64,000 bases of DNA, taken from Salinimonas chungwhensis DSM 16280 (GTDB taxonomy: Bacteria; Pseudomonadota; Gammaproteobacteria; Enterobacterales; Alteromonadaceae). Below the pieces are notes generated by a model, which searched no databases, was not told the origin of the DNA, and saw only the letters and a program-made list of their open reading frames with translations. A program made the translations under genes and the position numbers. The DNA lies in assembly GCF_000378185.1 (NCBI RefSeq), contig NZ_KB899376.1:524357-588356 (forward strand), given 5' to 3'. This document shows, in pieces, positions 60,099 to 64,000 of the stretch; the first letter of the stretch is position 1, and the number at the start of each line of letters is the position of its first letter.

Positions 60099-60359
60099 GA
60101 TCGCTGGTTTAAGCACCAGATATTGGGTTGCAATAGACCTTAAACCTCACTATCTTGTGCTTAATCTCAATCCTGGCTCTGCCAAGTCTCGTCCGGGATC
60201 ATCTGTCCCGATAACCGACAATGTTTGCAGAGACTAAGGATGTGAATGTGCTCTTAAGGTGGCAATACCTTTAAAGCATCTGCGTGAACAATTAAAAACT
60301 CAAACTCACGGGCTTTGCCCACGCACAAAGTGCTAACAGACAACAAACGGCCAGTACTA

Positions 60360-62681
60360 ATGAATAACGATTTACTTGTCACCAAACGCCACGGTGAAAA
60401 AGAGCCCATTGACTTGGAAAAGATTCACAAAGTTATCACCTGGGCAGCTGAAGGATTAAACAATGTTTCTGTCTCTCAGGTTGAGATCAAGGCGCACATC
60501 CAATTTTATAATGGTATTAAGACCAGTGAAATTCATGAGACGCTGATTAAATCGGCAGCCGATTTAATTTCTACTGAAGCGCCGGATTATCAGTATCTTG
60601 CGGCAAGACTCGCAATTTTCCATCTGCGTAAGAAGGCATATGGACAATTTGAGCCGCCAGCCTTGTATGATCACGTTGCAAAAATGGTGGATGCAGGCAA
60701 GTACGATACGCATTTGCTTGAAGATTACACCCCTGAAGAATTCGCTGAGATGGATAGCTTTATTGATCATTGGCGGGACATGAACTTCAGTTACGCCGCG
60801 GTTAAACAGCTGGAAGGTAAATATCTGGTTCAAAATCGCGTTAATGGTGATATCTACGAAAGCGCTCAGTTTCTTTATATACTGGTCGCAGCTTGTCTTT
60901 TCGCTGATTACCCAAAAGCTACCAGGCTGGACTATGTTCGCCGTTTTTATAATGCGACATCAACCTTCAAACTTTCACTGCCTACTCCTATTATGTCTGG
61001 TGTGCGCACCCCTACCCGTCAGTTTAGCTCCTGTGTATTGATAGAAACCGGCGATAGCCTGGATTCAATCAATGCCACTGCATCTGCTATCGTCAAGTAT
61101 GTCAGTCAGCGTGCCGGGATTGGCGTTAATGCCGGGCGCATCCGTGCTTTGGGTAGCCCAATTCGTGGCGGCGAAGCTTTCCACACCGGGTGTATTCCTT
61201 TCTATAAATATTTCCAGACTGCTGTAAAAAGCTGTTCGCAAGGCGGCGTTCGCGGTGGCGCAGCGACCCTGTTCTACCCGTTGTGGCATATGGAAGTAGA
61301 ATCATTACTGGTACTTAAGAACAATCGTGGTGTGGAAGAAAACCGGGTCAGACACCTTGATTATGGGGTACAGTTTAATAAGTTAATGTATCAGCGCATG
61401 ATGAAAGATGGTTATATCACGCTGTTCAGCCCTTCTGATGTCCCTGGCCTTTATGATGCGTTTTTTGCTGACCAGGATAAGTTCGAAGCGCTTTACGTTA
61501 AATATGAAAACGATGAATCAATTCGTAAAAAACAAATAAAAGCCATGGAACTTTTCAGCCTGTTCATGCAGGAACGTGCTTCCACTGGCCGCATTTATTT
61601 GCAGAATGTTGACCACTGTAATACCCACAGCCCGTTTGATCCCAAAGTGGCCCCGGTTCGCCAGAGTAATCTGTGTCTGGAAATTGCCCTTCCAACCAAA
61701 CCCTTGCAGCATGTTAATGATGAAAATGGTGAGATTGCTCTTTGTACTCTGTCTGCATTTAACCTGGGCGCTATCGAGTCTGTGGACGAATTTGGTGAGC
61801 TTGCCGATTTAGCGGTGCGCGCACTGGATAGCCTGCTCGATTATCAGGATTATCCTGTTCCGGCAGCTTACAACGCCACCATGAACCGCCGAACACTGGG
61901 TGTGGGGGTAATTAACTTTGCCTACTTCCTGGCCAAAAATGGTGTTAAGTATTCAGATCACAGTGCCAATGGTTTGGTTCATCGCACCTTTGAAGCCATG
62001 CAGTATCATCTGCTTAGAGCGTCAAATACCCTGGCAAAAGAAAAAGGCGCATGTCCGAAGTTTAACGAAACCACCTATGCTCAGGGCATTATGCCCATTG
62101 ATTCATACAAAAAGGATCTTGATGCGGTCTGTAACGAACCCATGCACATGGACTGGGATTCGCTTCGTGAAGATATTAAAACCCACGGTTTGCGTAACTC
62201 CACCCTTTCTGCGTTGATGCCGTCGGAAACCTCGTCACAAATTTCCAATGCTACCAATGGTATTGAGCCGCCACGGGGGCATATCAGCATTAAATCCAGT
62301 AAGGATGGAATACTGAAGCAGGTGGTGCCGGAGTACGAAACCCTTAAAGAAAAATATGAATTGTTGTGGGATATTCCGACCAACGATGGTTATCTGCAGC
62401 TGGTCGGTATCATGCAAAAGTTCATCGATCAGACTATCTCTGCCAATACCAACTATGATCCAGGTAAATACGAAAGTGGCAAGGTACCAATGAAGCTGTT
62501 GCTGAAAGATTTGCTTACTGCCTATAAGCTCGGAGTGAAGACGCTTTATTATCACAACACCCGTGATGGTGCGTCCGATGCCAGCTCTATAGATGCCAAA
62601 GCCCAACAGCAAAAGCCTCAGGCCCAGGAAGCCGTAATGGCTGAAGACGATGATTGTGCAGGCGGCGCGTGCAAAATATAG
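60360..62681 (+). CDS. nrdA: Class Ia ribonucleotide reductase, alpha subunit
   Basis: A 773-residue catalytic subunit that reduces ribonucleoside diphosphates. The ATP-cone is at residues about 4-95 (LLVTKRHGEKEPIDLEKIHKV), the active-site cysteines include the one in FSSCVLIETGD, and the C-terminal CAGGACKI carries the redox-active pair fed by thioredoxin or glutaredoxin. The start at 60360 (MNNDLLVTKR) aligns with E. coli NrdA; the frame runs 15 codons upstream from a TTG without homology. Confidence 0.97.
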   Translation: MNNDLLVTKRHGEKEPIDLEKIHKVITWAAEGLNNVSVSQVEIKAHIQFYNGIKTSEIHETLIKSAADLISTEAPDYQYLAARLAIFHLRKKAYGQFEPPALYDHVAKMVDAGKYDTHLLEDYTPEEFAEMDSFIDHWRDMNFSYAAVKQLEGKYLVQNRVNGDIYESAQFLYILVAACLFADYPKATRLDYVRRFYNATSTFKLSLPTPIMSGVRTPTRQFSSCVLIETGDSLDSINATASAIVKYVSQRAGIGVNAGRIRALGSPIRGGEAFHTGCIPFYKYFQTAVKSCSQGGVRGGAATLFYPLWHMEVESLLVLKNNRGVEENRVRHLDYGVQFNKLMYQRMMKDGYITLFSPSDVPGLYDAFFADQDKFEALYVKYENDESIRKKQIKAMELFSLFMQERASTGRIYLQNVDHCNTHSPFDPKVAPVRQSNLCLEIALPTKPLQHVNDENGEIALCTLSAFNLGAIESVDEFGELADLAVRALDSLLDYQDYPVPAAYNATMNRRTLGVGVINFAYFLAKNGVKYSDHSANGLVHRTFEAMQYHLLRASNTLAKEKGACPKFNETTYAQGIMPIDSYKKDLDAVCNEPMHMDWDSLREDIKTHGLRNSTLSALMPSETSSQISNATNGIEPPRGHISIKSSKDGILKQVVPEYETLKEKYELLWDIPTNDGYLQLVGIMQKFIDQTISANTNYDPGKYESGKVPMKLLLKDLLTAYKLGVKTLYYHNTRDGASDASSIDAKAQQQKPQAQEAVMAEDDDCAGGACKI

Positions 62682-62735
62682 CGCGCCTTTGCATTTTCCC
62701 AACGCTTTTAATACAGAATCAGGTAACCGGGACTT

Positions 62736-63866
62736 ATGAAATACACCACTTTTAATCAGCAAAGCGTTAACACTCTTGCCGAACCAATGTTTTTCGGTAT
62801 GCCAGTGAATGTGGCGCGTTACGATCAACAAAGACACTCTATCTTTGAAAAGCTCATCGAGAAACAAATCAGCTTTTTCTGGCGCCCTGAAGAAGTCGAC
62901 GTTACTCGTGACCGTGTGGATTTTCAAAAGCTTACTGATCCAGAAAAACATATCTTTATTTCTAACCTGAAATATCAAACATTGCTGGACTCAGTGCAGG
63001 GCCGCAGCCCCAACATTGCGTTTCTGCCTATTATTTCTCTACCTGAACTGGAAACATGGGTCGAAACCTGGTCATTTTTCGAGACTATTCATTCCCGCTC
63101 CTATACCCATATTCTGCGTAATCTCTTCTCTGACCCCAGTGATATCTTTGATGATATTGTTGCCAATGAGGAAATTAAGCGCCGGGCATCGGATATATCT
63201 CGTTACTATGATGATCTGATATTTGCCACTCAGCTCTGGCAGACGCAGGGAGAAGGTACCCATACCGTTAACGGCGAAACACATGTTATTAGTCAGCGTG
63301 AGCTGAAAAAGAAACTGTATTTGTGTATGAACTCAGTTAACGCACTAGAAGCTATACGGTTTTATGTGTCGTTTGCCTGCACCTTTGCATTTGCAGAACG
63401 CAAGCTGATGGAAGGCAATTCAAAGATAATTAGACTGATTGCACGCGATGAAAACCTGCACCTCACATCAACGCAGCACATTCTTAACCTCTGGGCCAAG
63501 GGTAAAGATGACCCGGAAATGGCTGAAATTGCTGAAGAATGTAAGGAAGAAGCACGGGAAATTTTCATGTGTGCGGTGGAGCAGGAAAAAGAATGGGCGG
63601 ATTATCTGTTTAAAGATGGCTCAATGATCGGGCTTAATAAGCAAATCTTGTGTGAATATGTAGAGTATATCGCCAACCAACGTATGTCAGCGATTGGTCT
63701 GGACACGCCCTTCGATGTAAAAAGCAACCCCCTGCCCTGGATGAATAATTATCTTAACTCGGACAATGTTCAGGTAGCTCCGCAGGAGGCAGAAATCAGC
63801 TCATATCTGGTCGGACAAATTGACTCAAGTGTTAGCGAAGACGATTTTGCAGACTTTGAACTATAA
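62736..63866 (+). CDS. nrdB: Class Ia ribonucleotide reductase, beta subunit
   Basis: A 376-residue di-iron/tyrosyl-radical protein. Metal ligands are visible in the [12 protein letters not shown] helix (Glu and His) and in [13 protein letters not shown] (Glu and His). The C-terminal tail DDFADFEL, which docks to NrdA, is typical. It lies 54 nt after nrdA and 11 nt before yfaE. Confidence 0.97.
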   Translation: MKYTTFNQQSVNTLAEPMFFGMPVNVARYDQQRHSIFEKLIEKQISFFWRPEEVDVTRDRVDFQKLTDPEKHIFISNLKYQTLLDSVQGRSPNIAFLPIISLPELETWVETWSFFETIHSRSYTHILRNLFSDPSDIFDDIVANEEIKRRASDISRYYDDLIFATQLWQTQGEGTHTVNGETHVISQRELKKKLYLCMNSVNALEAIRFYVSFACTFAFAERKLMEGNSKIIRLIARDENLHLTSTQHILNLWAKGKDDPEMAEIAEECKEEAREIFMCAVEQEKEWADYLFKDGSMIGLNKQILCEYVEYIANQRMSAIGLDTPFDVKSNPLPWMNNYLNSDNVQVAPQEAEISSYLVGQIDSSVSEDDFADFEL

Positions 63867-63877
63867 TTTGTTTGTAC

Positions 63878-64000
63878 ATGTCGGTACCTGATGAGACGTT
63901 CCACATCGACATCGTCGATGTGGGATCTGTCACAGCGTCTACAGATAAAACATTGCTTGAGTCCATTGAACGGCAAAATATAGACGTTCACTATCACTGC
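63878..64000 (+). CDS. yfaE: 2Fe-2S ferredoxin YfaE, N-terminal part (cut by window edge)
   Basis: 41 codons are visible, starting MSVPDETF and reaching LLESIERQNIDVHYHC, where the first cluster cysteine of YfaE-type ferredoxins falls. The YfaE ferredoxin maintains the tyrosyl radical of NrdB. The ORF continues beyond the window; its position after nrdB is the usual one. Confidence 0.82.
   Translation, partial: MSVPDETFHIDIVDVGSVTASTDKTLLESIERQNIDVHYHC

Larger units (their letters stand above)
59912..60359 (+). other. Long nrdAB upstream region with candidate structured leader
   Basis: 448 nt between ubiG and nrdA without a convincing gene. From left to right it holds two NrdR-like boxes (59913-59960), a TTGAAA with downstream TATAAA that might be a promoter, a terminator-like hairpin (60073-60098), and a run of paired segments: AGTCTC/GAGACT (60185-60190, 60230-60235) enclosing CGGGA/TCCCG (60194-60210), AAGGT/ACCTT (60256-60271) and GGGC/GCCC (60310-60320). 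The folding was judged by eye. Confidence 0.5.

Noticed and set aside
60315..60359. TTG-initiated extension of nrdA
   Set aside because: The 15 extra residues do not resemble NrdA, and MNNDLLVTKR aligns with E. coli NrdA.

Overview
The window is ordinary chromosome of a marine gammaproteobacterium, most likely an Alteromonadaceae member (Alteromonas/Salinimonas-like). The evidence is the protein set (a DUF2987-like protein, a ccoNOQP-ccoHIS-fnr-uspE-ttcA run, the LapAB-PyrF block, an OvoA/OvoB pair) and gene orders shared with other gammaproteobacteria: uvrY-uvrC-pgsA next to Gly-Cys-Leu tRNAs, yccA next to tusE, serC-aroA-cmk-rpsA-ihfB, and gyrA/ubiG/nrdAB/yfaE. I see no prophage, insertion sequence, integron, CRISPR array or restriction system. 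The assignment is by recognition of protein families only; no database search was possible.

Layout. 1-9 kb: the tail of an EAL phosphodiesterase, a DUF945-type protein, a small unknown gene, dgkA, a universal stress protein with an FMN/glutamate-synthase-like oxidoreductase, an alpha/beta hydrolase, a Kef/YbaL-type antiporter and two bacterioferritin subunits. 8.6-19 kb is a respiration block: a divergent small membrane protein, cbb3 oxidase ccoNOQP behind an FNR box, then the assembly genes ccoH, ccoI and ccoS, a TauE/SafE-like protein, the oxygen sensor fnr, uspE and ttcA. 19-24.4 kb: a patatin-like protein, then a mostly minus-strand run (DUF2987-like, Bax-like, YciC-like, LysE, CobB sirtuin, mercaptopyruvate sulfurtransferase). 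24.4-26.8 kb is the least familiar part: a glycosyltransferase, an unknown protein and a gene-poor stretch. 26.8-30.5 kb: the tRNA-Leu/Cys/Gly cluster, pgsA, uvrC and uvrY. 30.7-35.5 kb: a small ORF, a pirin, the ovothiol genes ovoB and ovoA, and two near-identical tRNA-Ser genes. 35.7-39.2 kb: yccA, tusDCBE and serS. 39.2-46 kb: crcB, rarA, lolA, ftsK, lrp and ald. 46-59 kb, all on the minus strand: pyrF, lapB, lapA, a large PilZ protein, ihfB, rpsA, cmk, aroA, serC and gyrA. 59-64 kb: ubiG, a long leader with NrdR-like boxes, nrdA, nrdB and the start of yfaE.

How the parts work together. The cbb3 block couples a high-affinity oxidase, its copper/haem assembly factors and the regulator (Fnr) whose binding site lies in front of ccoN. 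Sulfur metabolism recurs: sulfurtransferase, TtcA and TusDCBE for tRNA thiolation, and OvoA/OvoB for the thiol-histidine antioxidant ovothiol. Iron and redox protection appears in the paired bacterioferritins.

The strongest leads for something undescribed are non-coding. They are the roughly 400-nt structured leader of nrdAB with a terminator-like hairpin after tandem NrdR-like boxes, the tandemly duplicated ~100-bp spacer in the tRNA cluster, perfect palindromes upstream of ovoA and near ccoN, a tandem hairpin pair before a 118-residue unknown gene, and the unknown membrane protein divergent from ccoN.
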